A stretch of 64,000 nt of DNA from Geminicoccaceae bacterium (GTDB taxonomy: Bacteria > Pseudomonadota > Alphaproteobacteria > Geminicoccales > Geminicoccaceae). The stretch spans positions 186,001 to 250,000 of the forward strand of contig JANQPX010000030.1 of the NCBI GenBank assembly GCA_028285265.1. The letters are read 5' to 3'. The position numbers and the translations under genes were made by a program. Shown here in pieces: positions 1 to 8,503 of this stretch (its first letter is position 1; every line of letters begins with the position of its first letter). Below the pieces are notes generated by a model, which worked only from the letters and a program-made list of their open reading frames with translations, was not told where the DNA came from and made no database searches.

Positions 1-387
1 CCTGGTTTTTTAAAAAAGAAAACTAATCGCGCTCAAAATGAAAATTCTTGCTGATCTTGGAAAATGAAATCAGGTGGCGAAAAAACCACAATGATTTTCT
101 GCCATTAGACTGGTTGTCATGCCTTGGGGAACGACTAAAACTTACGGTCGCTTTGCATAGACGTCTGGCGGTGACAGATGCGTTTTCAGTTTTTTTCTTT
201 GTTCTTCGGGGGTTTTCGGTAATTGCCGCCTGGCTTCTGATCGGAGGTTTTGCATCGCATGATCCGGATCCCATCGCGATCCGGAGGTCCAAGTGGGCTT
301 AGTCGTCGCTGACTGGGTCCGGTTTGGAGTCATGGTTGAGGGCTATGACAATGCAATCGAACCTGCGAGATATATGGGAACGACGCC
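1..387. other. Gene-free left edge upstream of the secretin gene
   Basis: No convincing gene is seen here. A weak TTG-started frame at 48-302 encodes one hydrophobic stretch but has no ribosome binding site and resembles nothing I recognise. In many Tad loci the pilin, prepilin peptidase and cpaB genes precede cpaC, so they may lie left of the window. This stretch probably contains the promoter or leader of the secretin gene, but I could not pick a convincing -35/-10 pair. Confidence 0.5.
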
Positions 388-2478
388 ATGTTTGGACGAC
401 GTAATAGTCGGTCATTTTTTGTCTTAGCCAATTTGATTTTTGGGGTGATTGTTGCGAGCGATGCATCGGCAATGCCCTATGGACTGGAACAGGAACAGGG
501 GGTTGGCGGCGGACCGGACATTGCGACGGTCAATACTGCATCGAAACAGCAGGTGCCCCATCTCGTTGGCAAAAGCGTTGGCGCTACCATTACCGTCGAG
601 AATGACGACGGCCCCGTCATCCGAGCCGCAGAGGGTGTCCCTATCAGTCCGTTCGGCGATGAGCCGACCGTTCAGGCCTCGCCACCTTCGATCCTTTCTC
701 GGGTGCAGGCTTTGGTTGCTGTCGCCCATGCGGAGGCCGAAGCTGCAGCGATCGCGCTTAGCATTGGCCAACAGCAGACTTCTGAGGTCTTCGCAGACAA
801 TTCTGCGCTTACGGTGGCCCGGAACGCGCCTGTGACGGCACAGGATCTATTGAAGAAGGTCTCCTCAAGCCGCATTGGTGGAACGACAACGACCGCTCTG
901 CCAGATGCGACGTCTCAGCCTCGCCCCGCGGCACGTCCCCTGACAAAGATCGTCAACCAGTCTGCGCCGGAACCGATCGAAAATGCCCAGTTTTCACCCG
1001 GAACTCTTGAACAACCGAGTTCGATCCTGTCGCCTCGTGTTAGTCAAGAGACGGCGCAAGCCCAGAACTCCTCGATCTTTTCACCACCGCCAAAGAAGCC
1101 CGCGCTGCCGGCCACAGTGCAGCCTTTGGCTATTGCTCCTAACGTAGCGGCATCTCCCAAAGCCTCTGTCCTTCGCCAGGCGCCGCCGCCGAACAATGCG
1201 CTGGTGGAATTGGTTCAGCCGCCGACTGATTATTCGCTCACCGTCGCTGCGGGAACCAGCCAGCTCCTCAATAGTAGTCAGCCCGTCACCAATGTCATTG
1301 CATCTGATCCCAACGTGGCCAACGCGCATCCGATTTCGGCGACTCAGATTGCCGTTCATGGTATCGGGCTGGGCAGCACCAACATGTTCGGCATCGGCGA
1401 CGGTGGTCAAGTTGTCTTCGCCATTAACGTCGATACCGTACCGAATGAGCATTTTGCACAATCACAGCTGCGCGCGGCGGCTCCTGGGTCAGGCGCCAAT
1501 GTCGCCCTCGAGTCGGGTCGATTGACCGCTCAGGGCCAGGTCGCTGGTGTAGGCGAGGCCATCGATGTGCAAAATGTCGCTTACGGCCTGGAACAAACTC
1601 AGGGGCCGACGGTAAACAACACCACGATCAACGGCTCCCAGCAGGTGAGGATTCAAGTTCGCTTCGCTGAGATCAGTCGCAATGATGTTTTCAACCTTGG
1701 TATCAACTGGAATGCTATCTTCGATGGTAGCGATTTTCTGTTCGGCCTTGCGACAGGCAACTTCTTGTCGTCGATCGCTGATACGTCTGCGAGAGATATC
1801 GCCTCTGGCAGTGGAGAAGAATTTGCCCGTATCGATTTTAACGGCGAATTTGGCGACTTTAGTGTGGATGCCTTTGTCGATGCCCTTCAGCGGGAAGGTA
1901 TCGTCAATCTATTAGCCGAGCCAAATCTCACTTCAGTCAACGGTGAGCCCGCGAGTTTTCATGCCGGTGGCGAGGTTCCCATTCTTGTCCCAGGTGGTGG
2001 TGGAGATGACAGCGTCACAATCGAATACAAGAAATTTGGCGTCTCTCTCGATTTTGTTCCGACTTTGCTTCCCGGCGAACGTATCAATCTCCGGGTACGT
2101 CCCGAGGTCAGTTCGATCTCGAGCATTGGGGCTGTGGTACTCGATGACTTCGCCGTGCCCGCCTTCAATGTTCGAAGCACAGAAACGAGCGTCGAGTTAG
2201 CCAGTGGCCAAACCTTCGCGATCGCTGGTCTGTTTCAACGCGATCTGGCCACGGACACGGATAAATTCCCACTCCTGGGCGACGTGCCTGTGCTAGGTCA
2301 GCTTTTCCAGTCCGAACGGTTCCAGCGGCGTGAGACCGAACTCGTTATCTTGATCACGCCTTATCTTGTGAAACCGACCAGCATCAACAATATCGCCCTT
2401 CCCAATGATCGTCTTGCGCCGCTCGAGAGGCCAAGCTCCAGGCGGGATGGGAAACGCGCAGGTTTCATCGTCAATTGA
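388..2478 (+). CDS. cpaC: Tad/Flp pilus outer-membrane secretin (CpaC/RcpA family)
   Basis: Outer-membrane secretin that would form the channel for a Tad (Flp) pilus. A signal peptide is visible (RR near the start, hydrophobic stretch, AXA cleavage site ASA at 26-28). Residues about 40-270 are low complexity, rich in Pro, Ala, Ser and Gln. Residues about 276-345 match the pilus-formation N-terminal domain that precedes CpaC secretins. The secretin core runs from about 415 to 680, with the family's VNLLAEPNLTS, GGEVPI and TELVILITPYLV segments. At 696 residues it is longer than usual CpaC proteins (about 450-550), because of the low-complexity region. A short motif (YGLEQ-x-QG) occurs both right after the signal peptide and near residue 392. 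The cpaD-like gene follows 12 bases downstream, which supports the assignment. Confidence 0.88.
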   Translation: MFGRRNSRSFFVLANLIFGVIVASDASAMPYGLEQEQGVGGGPDIATVNTASKQQVPHLVGKSVGATITVENDDGPVIRAAEGVPISPFGDEPTVQASPPSILSRVQALVAVAHAEAEAAAIALSIGQQQTSEVFADNSALTVARNAPVTAQDLLKKVSSSRIGGTTTTALPDATSQPRPAARPLTKIVNQSAPEPIENAQFSPGTLEQPSSILSPRVSQETAQAQNSSIFSPPPKKPALPATVQPLAIAPNVAASPKASVLRQAPPPNNALVELVQPPTDYSLTVAAGTSQLLNSSQPVTNVIASDPNVANAHPISATQIAVHGIGLGSTNMFGIGDGGQVVFAINVDTVPNEHFAQSQLRAAAPGSGANVALESGRLTAQGQVAGVGEAIDVQNVAYGLEQTQGPTVNNTTINGSQQVRIQVRFAEISRNDVFNLGINWNAIFDGSDFLFGLATGNFLSSIADTSARDIASGSGEEFARIDFNGEFGDFSVDAFVDALQREGIVNLLAEPNLTSVNGEPASFHAGGEVPILVPGGGGDDSVTIEYKKFGVSLDFVPTLLPGERINLRVRPEVSSISSIGAVVLDDFAVPAFNVRSTETSVELASGQTFAIAGLFQRDLATDTDKFPLLGDVPVLGQLFQSERFQRRETELVILITPYLVKPTSINNIALPNDRLAPLERPSSRRDGKRAGFIVN

Positions 2479-2490
2479 TGGATTAATCTT

Positions 2491-3177
2491 ATGTTGATTA
2501 CTGCTTTCCTGGACAACGTCGCGGCTGTTGTCAGGCCGCTTGGCGTCGTCGTTGCCTTCGTGATGATGACTGGCTGTACAGCAAAGATGCCGTCGCCGCC
2601 TGGGACGACAGATCGGTTTGTCGTTGAGCCAGTGAGACTGACCCATCAGGTGGTCTTTCCAAGCGGAGGAAGCAGCCTTACGGCGGCGCAGCATTATGAA
2701 CTCGCCAATTTTATCGATGAGACTGACCCTGAGGGTAGAGGGAGTATCTATCTGGATGCCCAAGGGCCCGAACGGAACCGTCGGATCGACGCTGTCGCCG
2801 ACGCCCTTGGAGGCCTTGGGCGTGAGAACCTGGGCGGAGGTGGTGGCGAGGCGACCAAGAGCGGGGTGACGGTGACCGTCATGCAAGAGGTCTTGCTGCC
2901 CCAAGCCTGTCTCAATCATGACAGTTGGCCACATCCTGATCTACCACCAGCAAGCTGCACTCAAGCCTTAACGTTGGTCCGTATGGTCGAGGACCAAAAC
3001 GATATTCTACGCGGTCGCGAACTTGGACCGGCGCTCAGCTCGACAGCAGCGAACGTGGCAGCCCGTCATTACGATGAACGAGCGCCGAAGCCCGCGGATG
3101 AGAAACCGGCAAGTGTTGATCCGCAGTCAATCCCACAATTGCCGCCGGCAACTCTCACCCGCGAGGCAAGCTATTGA
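2491..3177 (+). CDS. cpaD: CpaD-family pilus assembly lipoprotein
   Basis: Probable periplasmic/outer-membrane lipoprotein of the Tad pilus. A hydrophobic N-terminus ends in a lipobox-like MMTGC with Cys29. Two CpaD hallmarks are visible: an early segment with a basic/His strand followed by LTAAQHYELANFI, and a C-terminal part with Cys, a VEDQNDILRGRELGPA stretch and a final AARHYDER, which parallels the family's 'MVxxPxDLxxGR...GPA...A..Y' ending. It lies 12 bases after the secretin gene and is surely co-transcribed with it. No cpaE/cpaF/tadB/tadC genes follow: the next gene is convergent and unrelated, so the Tad genes are split or continue left of the window. Confidence 0.75.
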   Translation: MLITAFLDNVAAVVRPLGVVVAFVMMTGCTAKMPSPPGTTDRFVVEPVRLTHQVVFPSGGSSLTAAQHYELANFIDETDPEGRGSIYLDAQGPERNRRIDAVADALGGLGRENLGGGGGEATKSGVTVTVMQEVLLPQACLNHDSWPHPDLPPASCTQALTLVRMVEDQNDILRGRELGPALSSTAANVAARHYDERAPKPADEKPASVDPQSIPQLPPATLTREASY

Positions 3178-3204
3178 TGCCCGGCTCTTACCTTCAGTAG
3201 CGTC

Positions 3205-4518
3205 CTAGGCCGCTGATTTGCCGCTTCCACAAGCCTCGCTCAGTGCTTGATCCAAATCGGCGATAATGTCATCAGCGGTCTCGAGGCCAATCGAGAGGCG
3301 TACAACCTCGGGGCCTGCACCGGCGGCTTGCTGCTGGGCCTCATCGAGCTGACGATGTGTGGTTGATGCTGGATGAATGATCAACGACCGCGTATCACCG
3401 ATGTTGGCGAGATGAGAAACAAGTTCGCATGCCTCAACCAAGCGAACACCGGCATCGTAACCGCCCTTTAATCCGATCGTGAAGACGGCGCCCGTGCCGC
3501 GGGGCATGAGCCGATTGGCTAAGGCATGATGTGGCGAGGATCCGAGACCTGGATAGGAAACCCAATCGACGGCAGCGTGGCCTTCGAGGAAACGCGCAAC
3601 GGCTTGAGCACTGTCGACATGACGTTGCATCCGTAGCGGTAGGGTCTCAATGCCATTGAGGATCATGAAGGCGTTGAACGGCGAGAGGCTGGGACCAATA
3701 TCGCGAAGGCCAATCGCCTTCGCGCGTACGGAAAAGCCGAAATTACCGAACGTCTCCGCAAACTTGACGCCGTGATAGGCCTTCGTAGGCTGGGTCATGA
3801 GTGGAAATTTATCATTCTGATACCAGTCGAATGAGCCGCCTTCGATGATGATTCCGCCCATCGAATTGCCGTGTCCGCCCAGATATTTTGTCATCGAGTG
3901 GATAACGATGTCGGCGCCATGCTTCAGGGGCTGGTACAGATAAGGCGACGGCATCGTGTTGTCGCAGATGAGAGGCACCCCTGCTCGTTTCGCGACGGCC
4001 GATAGCGCTTCAATGTTGGCGATCACGCCATCCGGGTTCGACGTGCTTTCAACGAATATGGCGCGCGTCTTGTCGGTGACAGCAGCTTCAAAGCTCGCCG
4101 GGTCAGTCGGATCAGCGAATCGTGCCTGCCAGCCAAACTGCGGGAAGGTTTCGTTAAATTGCGTGATCGATCCACCGTAGAGCTTTTTTGACGCGATAAA
4201 CTCATCGCCAGGCTGCATGAGATTCAAGAACGCGACGAATTGAGCGGCATGCCCGCTCGCAGTTGCACAGGCGGCGGTGCCACCTTCGAGCGCTGCCACG
4301 CGTTCTTCGAGTACCGAGATCGTCGGATTGGTCAGGCGCGTGTAGATATTGCCAAATTGCTGCAGATTGAAGAGGCCTGCGGCATGGTCGACATCGTCGA
4401 ACACGAACGACGTGGTCTGATAAATGGGCGTTGCTCTGGCACCCGTGGTCGGGTCTGGCATGGCCCCAGCATGAATGGCGAGCGTCTCGAATCCGTAGTC
4501 CCCGGCGTCATCGGTCAT
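3205..4518 (-). CDS. metY: O-acetylhomoserine aminocarboxypropyltransferase (sulfhydrylase)
   Basis: PLP enzyme of the Cys/Met-metabolism family that makes homocysteine (or methionine) from O-acetylhomoserine and sulfide (or methanethiol). The 437-residue protein has the typical N-terminus (FETLAIHAG), PLP-phosphate-binding residues in the NIYTRLTNPT region, and the Schiff-base lysine in HSMTKYLGGHG (about Lys211). Length and the internal WYQNDKFPLMTQP segment fit the MetY/OAH branch rather than MetB/MetC. I chose the ATG at 4518 because AGGAG lies 9 bases upstream and the ATG overlaps the stop of the CoA-binding gene as ATGA. It is the last gene of a three-gene minus-strand cluster. Confidence 0.93.
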   Translation of the reverse strand: MTDDAGDYGFETLAIHAGAMPDPTTGARATPIYQTTSFVFDDVDHAAGLFNLQQFGNIYTRLTNPTISVLEERVAALEGGTAACATASGHAAQFVAFLNLMQPGDEFIASKKLYGGSITQFNETFPQFGWQARFADPTDPASFEAAVTDKTRAIFVESTSNPDGVIANIEALSAVAKRAGVPLICDNTMPSPYLYQPLKHGADIVIHSMTKYLGGHGNSMGGIIIEGGSFDWYQNDKFPLMTQPTKAYHGVKFAETFGNFGFSVRAKAIGLRDIGPSLSPFNAFMILNGIETLPLRMQRHVDSAQAVARFLEGHAAVDWVSYPGLGSSPHHALANRLMPRGTGAVFTIGLKGGYDAGVRLVEACELVSHLANIGDTRSLIIHPASTTHRQLDEAQQQAAGAGPEVVRLSIGLETADDIIADLDQALSEACGSGKSAA

Positions 4519-5048
4519 GTCTTTGATCTCCTGGTCAATCCACCCTTCGGGTGCCTCAGCTGTATTGCCTGTCCTTTTTTCGCTGAGATCTTGCGTCTGT
4601 TCACGCCAATCCATCCAATCTCACCGAAGAGTCGGCCATACTCAATCTTCGGGCAACGATCCATCACAACGTCGATTCCCGCCTCCTCGGCGCGCCTCGC
4701 AGCCTCGTCATGGCGAACACCAAGCTGCATCCAAAGCACTTTGGCGCCGGCGCGTATCGCCTCATCGACAACGATCGGAACGTCCTCAGACTTTCGGAAA
4801 ACCTGAACCATGTCAGGTGGGGTCTCAAGATCGTCAAGTGAGGCGATGACCGTTTCCCCCAAGATCTCTTGACCAGCATAGCGCGGATTAACCGGGATGA
4901 CCCGGTAGCCCTTATTCTTGAGGTAGAGCGCCGCAAAATAGGATGGACGCATGTCATTCGCGCTTAGACCGACAGCGGCGATTGTTTTGACGCGGCGAAG
5001 AATGCGCTCGATCGCCTTGTCATCATAATGAAGCGCTTCGCTCATCAT
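4515..5048 (-). CDS. CoA-binding domain protein (YccU-like)
   Basis: Small Rossmann-fold protein of the CoA-binding/YccU family. Visible features are KTIAAVGLSANDMRPS near the N-terminus, then YRVIPVNPRYAG and the EILGETVIASLDDL segment. MQLGVRHDEAARRAEEAGIDVVMDRCPKIEY at about 110-140 is the typical family end, with a conserved Cys in DRCPKIE. The C-terminus is extended by about 30 basic residues. Its biochemical role is not known; the fold binds a nucleotide or CoA. The stop overlaps the metY start by four bases, so the two are translationally coupled. As I recall, a CoA-binding protein next to an OAH sulfhydrylase and a crotonase recurs in alphaproteobacteria. Confidence 0.85.
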   Translation of the reverse strand: MMSEALHYDDKAIERILRRVKTIAAVGLSANDMRPSYFAALYLKNKGYRVIPVNPRYAGQEILGETVIASLDDLETPPDMVQVFRKSEDVPIVVDEAIRAGAKVLWMQLGVRHDEAARRAEEAGIDVVMDRCPKIEYGRLFGEIGWIGVNRRKISAKKGQAIQLRHPKGGLTRRSKT

Positions 5049-5159
5049 TCTGTCTTGCCTCGCTTCAACAAAGCGGTGTCCGAGCTAGACTCATCGTTCT
5101 TCCGATTTAGGTTGATCGGATGTCAACGACCAGGTAGGTCGCCCTTGTCGCCGTCATGT

Positions 5160-5990
5160 CTAACCGGTGTTCTGGCCCCAATTGGGCTGACGCTTCTCGA
5201 TAAAGGCTTGGAGGCCTTCTTCGAAGTCCTTTCCAAGGGCATTATCGACAATGACCTCGGTGGTGAAATCGTAGGCGTCCTGCAAGCCCATTTCCAACTG
5301 CTGATAAAACGCGCGTTTACCTAGCGCCAAAACGTCACGTGGTTTGTCCAGTAGCCGGTTTGCCATCGCATCGAATGCATCTTCCATGTCGTCAGGTTTG
5401 ACCACCTGGTTAACGAGGCCAAGACGGAGCGCCTCCTCGGGCTCAATGAAGTCGCCTGTAAGGAGCATCTCCATCGACGCCTTGCGCCCAATATTGCGTG
5501 AGAGGGCAACCATAGGGGTCGAGCAGAACAGACCGTATTTGACACCCGATGTGGCAAAACGGGCTTCTGTGCTGGCAAGGGCGAGGTCGCAAGCCGCGAC
5601 AAGCTGACAGCCCGCAGCCGTGGCCGTGCCATCCACCAAAGCGATGACGGGTTGCGGCAGCTGCGTGAGGGTCCGCATCATTTGGCTGCATTGGCCAAAC
5701 AAGCCAAGAAGGGCATCGCGATTGCGGTCGCTGCTCATTTCTTTCAGATCATGCCCAGCGCAAAAGGCTCGTCCTCGGCCCGTGATCGCGACGATACGGA
5801 TCGTCGGGTCTTCTTTGATCGAATCGAGTTCGTTCTGGAGGGCGGTCAGAAGTTCACGATTAAGAGCATTGAAGGCCTCTGGACGGTTCAAGGTGAGGCC
5901 GACGATGCCATGAGCATCGTGACGAAGCAGGACAGGTTCAGGTTCCGATGGTCCCGTCTCGATGTCATCGATCTCGGCAGCTTCCGCCAT
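5160..5990 (-). CDS. Crotonase-fold protein, ECHDC3-like (enoyl-CoA hydratase/isomerase family)
   Basis: 276-residue crotonase-superfamily protein. The oxyanion-hole segment CAGHDLKEM and the second motif GTATAAGCQLVAACDLALAS are clear, as is the FATSGVKYGLFCSTP segment typical of the ECHDC3 branch. The two catalytic glutamates of true enoyl-CoA hydratase are not there: the first position is Gln (GCQL) and the second falls in TSGVKYG. Ordinary hydratase activity is therefore doubtful, and only acyl-CoA binding is safe to infer. ATG at 5990 is chosen because GGAGAG lies just upstream; an in-frame ATG nine codons earlier has no such site. It is the first gene of the cluster with the CoA-binding protein and metY. 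Confidence 0.85.
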   Translation of the reverse strand: MAEAAEIDDIETGPSEPEPVLLRHDAHGIVGLTLNRPEAFNALNRELLTALQNELDSIKEDPTIRIVAITGRGRAFCAGHDLKEMSSDRNRDALLGLFGQCSQMMRTLTQLPQPVIALVDGTATAAGCQLVAACDLALASTEARFATSGVKYGLFCSTPMVALSRNIGRKASMEMLLTGDFIEPEEALRLGLVNQVVKPDDMEDAFDAMANRLLDKPRDVLALGKRAFYQQLEMGLQDAYDFTTEVIVDNALGKDFEEGLQAFIEKRQPNWGQNTG

Positions 5991-6382
5991 GATTCTCTCT
6001 CCAAAAAGCAGTATCATAAGGTCTAAGGGATCCGGCTCCCTTTATATAGTGAACGGTAGGGTATCTCTGCAAACGCTGGCCTTCGGGTCGTGGCTGCTTA
6101 GAGTCGTGATTTGCGTCTCGTCGGTAGGGACATGATGGTGTGCGGTCAAAAGGGCGGGGAGCGGCACGGCATTTTGCGTCATTAGACTGTCGTCATATCG
6201 CAGACTGGCTGCTGGAGGAGACGGCATTTAGGCAAGGCCGCTTCACACTGGAGGTGATGCAGAGAGCGGATCGTCTTCCCATGAGTAGGGATGACCGACA
6301 CATTCTTGGTGTCAACGACGACTGTCATTGACCCTGTGCGCGCGAACGGGCAGGTTCTGCCCATCAACGGATGCAGGCGAAT
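5991..6382. other. Divergent intergenic region, crotonase / thioesterase
   Basis: No gene seen. It separates the minus-strand crotonase cluster from the plus-strand thioesterase and should carry both promoters. A short inverted repeat (aaggga at 6025-6030 and tccctt at 6037-6042) is followed on the plus side by an A/T-rich tatata. On the minus strand, TTGCAG and TATATA elements 18 bases apart could be the crotonase promoter, but the match is weak. Confidence 0.4.
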
Positions 6383-6829
6383 ATGATGACGGCCAGCGAG
6401 ACAACCGACGCAAAAATCTATGCCGATGAGTTCTTAGAGATCGTTCGGGACGGCGTTCCTTATGTCGGCCAGCTTCATCTTACGGTCGAAAGCTGGGAGG
6501 CTGGCCACATATGCCTTCGTCTGCCCTACAGCGATGTGATCCGAAGGCCGGGCGGGACGATTTGCGGACCTGCGCTGATGGGTCTTTCAGATGTGACGCT
6601 TTACGGTGTTGTTATGTCTCTATTGGGACGGACGGAACTTGCGGTCACCACGGATCTGACCTTTCACTTCCTGTCAAAACCCGAGCCTTCGGATGTCCTT
6701 GCAGAAGGGCGGATTTTGAAGCTTGGGCGGCGGCTTGCTGTCGGTGAAGTCGCGATCAAGTCTGAGGAGAACAGTCGTTTAGTTTGCCAGGCCGTTGGTT
6801 CCTACGCCATCCCGCCGACAATCGATTGA
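6383..6829 (+). CDS. PaaI-type hotdog-fold thioesterase
   Basis: 148-residue single-domain hotdog protein, probably an acyl-CoA thioesterase. The central helix region GGTICGPALMGLSDVTLYGVVMS corresponds to the family's active-site helix, with Asp in LSDVTLY. The strand AVTTDLTFHFLSKP followed by VLAEGRILKLGRRLAVGEVAI is the classic second half of the fold. The substrate cannot be told from sequence. The start could be one of two adjacent ATGs at 6383/6386 (AGG five bases upstream) or the ATG at 6371, which has no Shine-Dalgarno. It stands alone, with ribosomal genes 260 bases downstream. Confidence 0.8.
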   Translation: MMTASETTDAKIYADEFLEIVRDGVPYVGQLHLTVESWEAGHICLRLPYSDVIRRPGGTICGPALMGLSDVTLYGVVMSLLGRTELAVTTDLTFHFLSKPEPSDVLAEGRILKLGRRLAVGEVAIKSEENSRLVCQAVGSYAIPPTID

Positions 6830-6929
6830 CGAGGGCTTCAGCCTGCGGGGCGACGGTAGTGAATTCCGTCTTTTCCGCTAACATCAGATGCCATTCTGCT
6901 GTCGATAACGATTCCTTGGGACGAACACG

Positions 6930-6958
6930 TTGACTTCGGCCGAATTTCCGCCTAACTA
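6930..6958 (+). promoter_or_regulatory. Possible rplM-rpsI promoter
   Basis: TTGACT at 6930-6935 is followed after 17 bases by TAACTA at 6953-6958. The -35 matches five of six consensus bases; the -10 is weak. It would give an untranslated leader of about 120 bases before rplM. This is inference from pattern only. Confidence 0.35.
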
Positions 6959-7086
6959 GCTCCCTAATGCTTGGGTCTTCCGCCCCGAGCAGCTTCATGT
7001 TGGTGTGTCGTCTCGATTGTGCGCTGGATAGCCCATTCGGCGTCGATGGTGTATGGCGGCATGTATGAAATACGGACAAGGTTTCA

Positions 7087-7563
7087 ATGAAGACCTATTC
7101 TGCGACTCCCAGCGATGTCGACCGCAGCTGGTATGTGATTGATGCCGACGGCCTAGTATTAGGCCGCCTTGCGGCGTTGGTCGCTAATCGCTTGCGGGGC
7201 AAGCATAAGCCCATGTTTACGCCGAATATCGATTGCGGTGACCATATCGTTGTTGTCAACGCTGAGAAGATCAGCCTCACCGGCAACAAGCGGGCGCAAA
7301 AGACATACTATCGGCATACCGGTTATCCCGGTGGTATCAAGAGCACCACGGCGGAGCAGACGCTTGGTGGCAAGCATCCTGAGCGGGTAATCGAGAAAGC
7401 CGTGCAGCGGATGTTGCCCAAGGGAGCTCTTGGTCGGGCGCAGTTCACCAAGCTCCATGTCTATGGCGGGCCGGATCATCCTCATCAGGGCCAGTCGCCA
7501 AAGCCGCTCAATATTGCCGAGCTCAATCGGAAAAACAGCACTAGAGAAAGCAGTGATGGCTGA
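7087..7563 (+). CDS. rplM: 50S ribosomal protein L13
   Basis: Large-subunit ribosomal protein L13, full length at 158 residues. It begins [20 protein letters not shown] and contains [18 protein letters not shown], the [12 protein letters not shown] segment and the [24 protein letters not shown] block that define the family. AAGG lies just upstream of the ATG. The last 8 bases overlap the rpsI start, so the pair is translationally coupled, the usual rplM-rpsI arrangement in bacteria. Confidence 0.98.
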   Translation: MKTYSATPSDVDRSWYVIDADGLVLGRLAALVANRLRGKHKPMFTPNIDCGDHIVVVNAEKISLTGNKRAQKTYYRHTGYPGGIKSTTAEQTLGGKHPERVIEKAVQRMLPKGALGRAQFTKLHVYGGPDHPHQGQSPKPLNIAELNRKNSTRESSDG

Positions 7564-8059
7564 AAACCCCACACGCTCACTGTCGGATCTGAAGGATCTG
7601 GCGCAGGCCGTTCCGACGTCGCCTGGTGTCGATACGGATACAGCAACCCCCGCAGAGCCTAAAATTGACGCTCAGGGTCGCTCCTATGCTACTGGGCGCC
7701 GCAAGGAGTCTGTTGCGCGTGTTTGGTTGAAACCAGGCGCTGGCCGGATTACCGTCAACGGCCGTGACGTCGAGACGTACTTCGCCCGTGCGGTTCTGCG
7801 TATGATCATGAACCAGCCGTTCGAAGCCGCGGGCCGTGCCCAGCAGTTTGACGTTGTATGCACGGTTAAAGGCGGTGGTCTTTCTGGCCAAGCCGGTGCC
7901 GTTCGCCACGGGATTAGCCGCGCGATGGTCGCTTACGACCCGGGGCTGCGCCCGGCGCTGAAGTCAGGTGGTTTTCTTACGCGCGACTCTCGCCGAGTTG
8001 AGCGGAAGAAGTACGGCCTTGCCAAAGCGCGCCGGAGCTTCCAGTTCTCGAAGCGCTGA
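7556..8059 (+). CDS. rpsI: 30S ribosomal protein S9
   Basis: Small-subunit ribosomal protein S9, 167 residues. A non-conserved N-terminal extension of about 37 residues precedes the conserved body [18 protein letters not shown]. The protein ends with [14 protein letters not shown], whose terminal Lys-Arg reaches the ribosomal P site. The middle [18 protein letters not shown] and [19 protein letters not shown] are diagnostic. The ATG at 7556 lies inside the end of rplM. An intrinsic terminator follows 27 bases after the stop. Such an N-terminal extension is common in alphaproteobacterial S9. Confidence 0.98.
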   Translation: MAENPTRSLSDLKDLAQAVPTSPGVDTDTATPAEPKIDAQGRSYATGRRKESVARVWLKPGAGRITVNGRDVETYFARAVLRMIMNQPFEAAGRAQQFDVVCTVKGGGLSGQAGAVRHGISRAMVAYDPGLRPALKSGGFLTRDSRRVERKKYGLAKARRSFQFSKR

Positions 8060-8086
8060 TCAGACCAGCTTCAAGACCGAATGGCA

Positions 8087-8119
8087 AACGACCGCCTGGC
8101 CTTCAGGCGGTCGTTTTTT
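8087..8119 (+). terminator. Intrinsic terminator of rplM-rpsI
   Basis: A perfect 12-bp stem (8087-8098 with 8104-8115), a five-base loop and a run of six T residues (8114-8119) lie 27 bases past the rpsI stop. This is one of the two clearest intrinsic terminators in the window. Confidence 0.9.
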
Positions 8120-8178
8120 GTTGGGCTTTGGTCATGATGGGCCCGGTGGCTGGACGTAGGTGAAATGGTGCCTCAGCG

Positions 8179-8358
8179 TCAGTGCTCAGGCTTAGCCTTT
8201 TCGCGAGCGACGATGTAAACCTGACCGCAATAGGGGCAGGTTGCTCGACCATCATCACCGACCGAAAGAAACACGCGAGGATGGCCTAACTGCCCGCCTC
8301 CGCCATCACAGGCAATGACGTTGCTGTGGACTATGATAGGATCAGCCTTGATCATCAT
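8179..8358 (-). CDS. Zinc-finger domain protein (zf-CHCC, NDUFS6-like)
   Basis: Tiny 59-residue protein with the CHCC zinc-binding pattern Cys17, His26, Cys41, Cys44 in ACDGGGGQLGHPRVFL and ATCPYCGQVYIV. This is the family that includes the C-terminal domain of mitochondrial complex I subunit NDUFS6; free-standing copies are common in alphaproteobacteria and are often linked to complex I assembly, an inference not tested here. I start it at the first of two adjacent ATG codons (8358/8355), with GAGG six bases upstream; longer upstream frames carry no family sequence. Confidence 0.85.
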   Translation of the reverse strand: MMIKADPIIVHSNVIACDGGGGQLGHPRVFLSVGDDGRATCPYCGQVYIVAREKAKPEH

Positions 8359-8503
8359 TGGCTGCCTCGTTTGGCATGGCGGGAAACAAAGTTGACGGCA
8401 ATTTACGGTATGCATTGCTGGATTGACAAGCAGCGGCCGTACCGGTTTTAGGACATGGCGTCGCATGGACGGCGCTAGCGGAGTTTGGGGAGGAGGAGAC
8501 GGC

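Noticed and set aside
48..302. Frame with a hydrophobic stretch at the left edge
   Set aside because: TTG start, no ribosome site, no family resemblance. A fleeting likeness to the first membrane segment of FtsK-type proteins is too short to mean anything.
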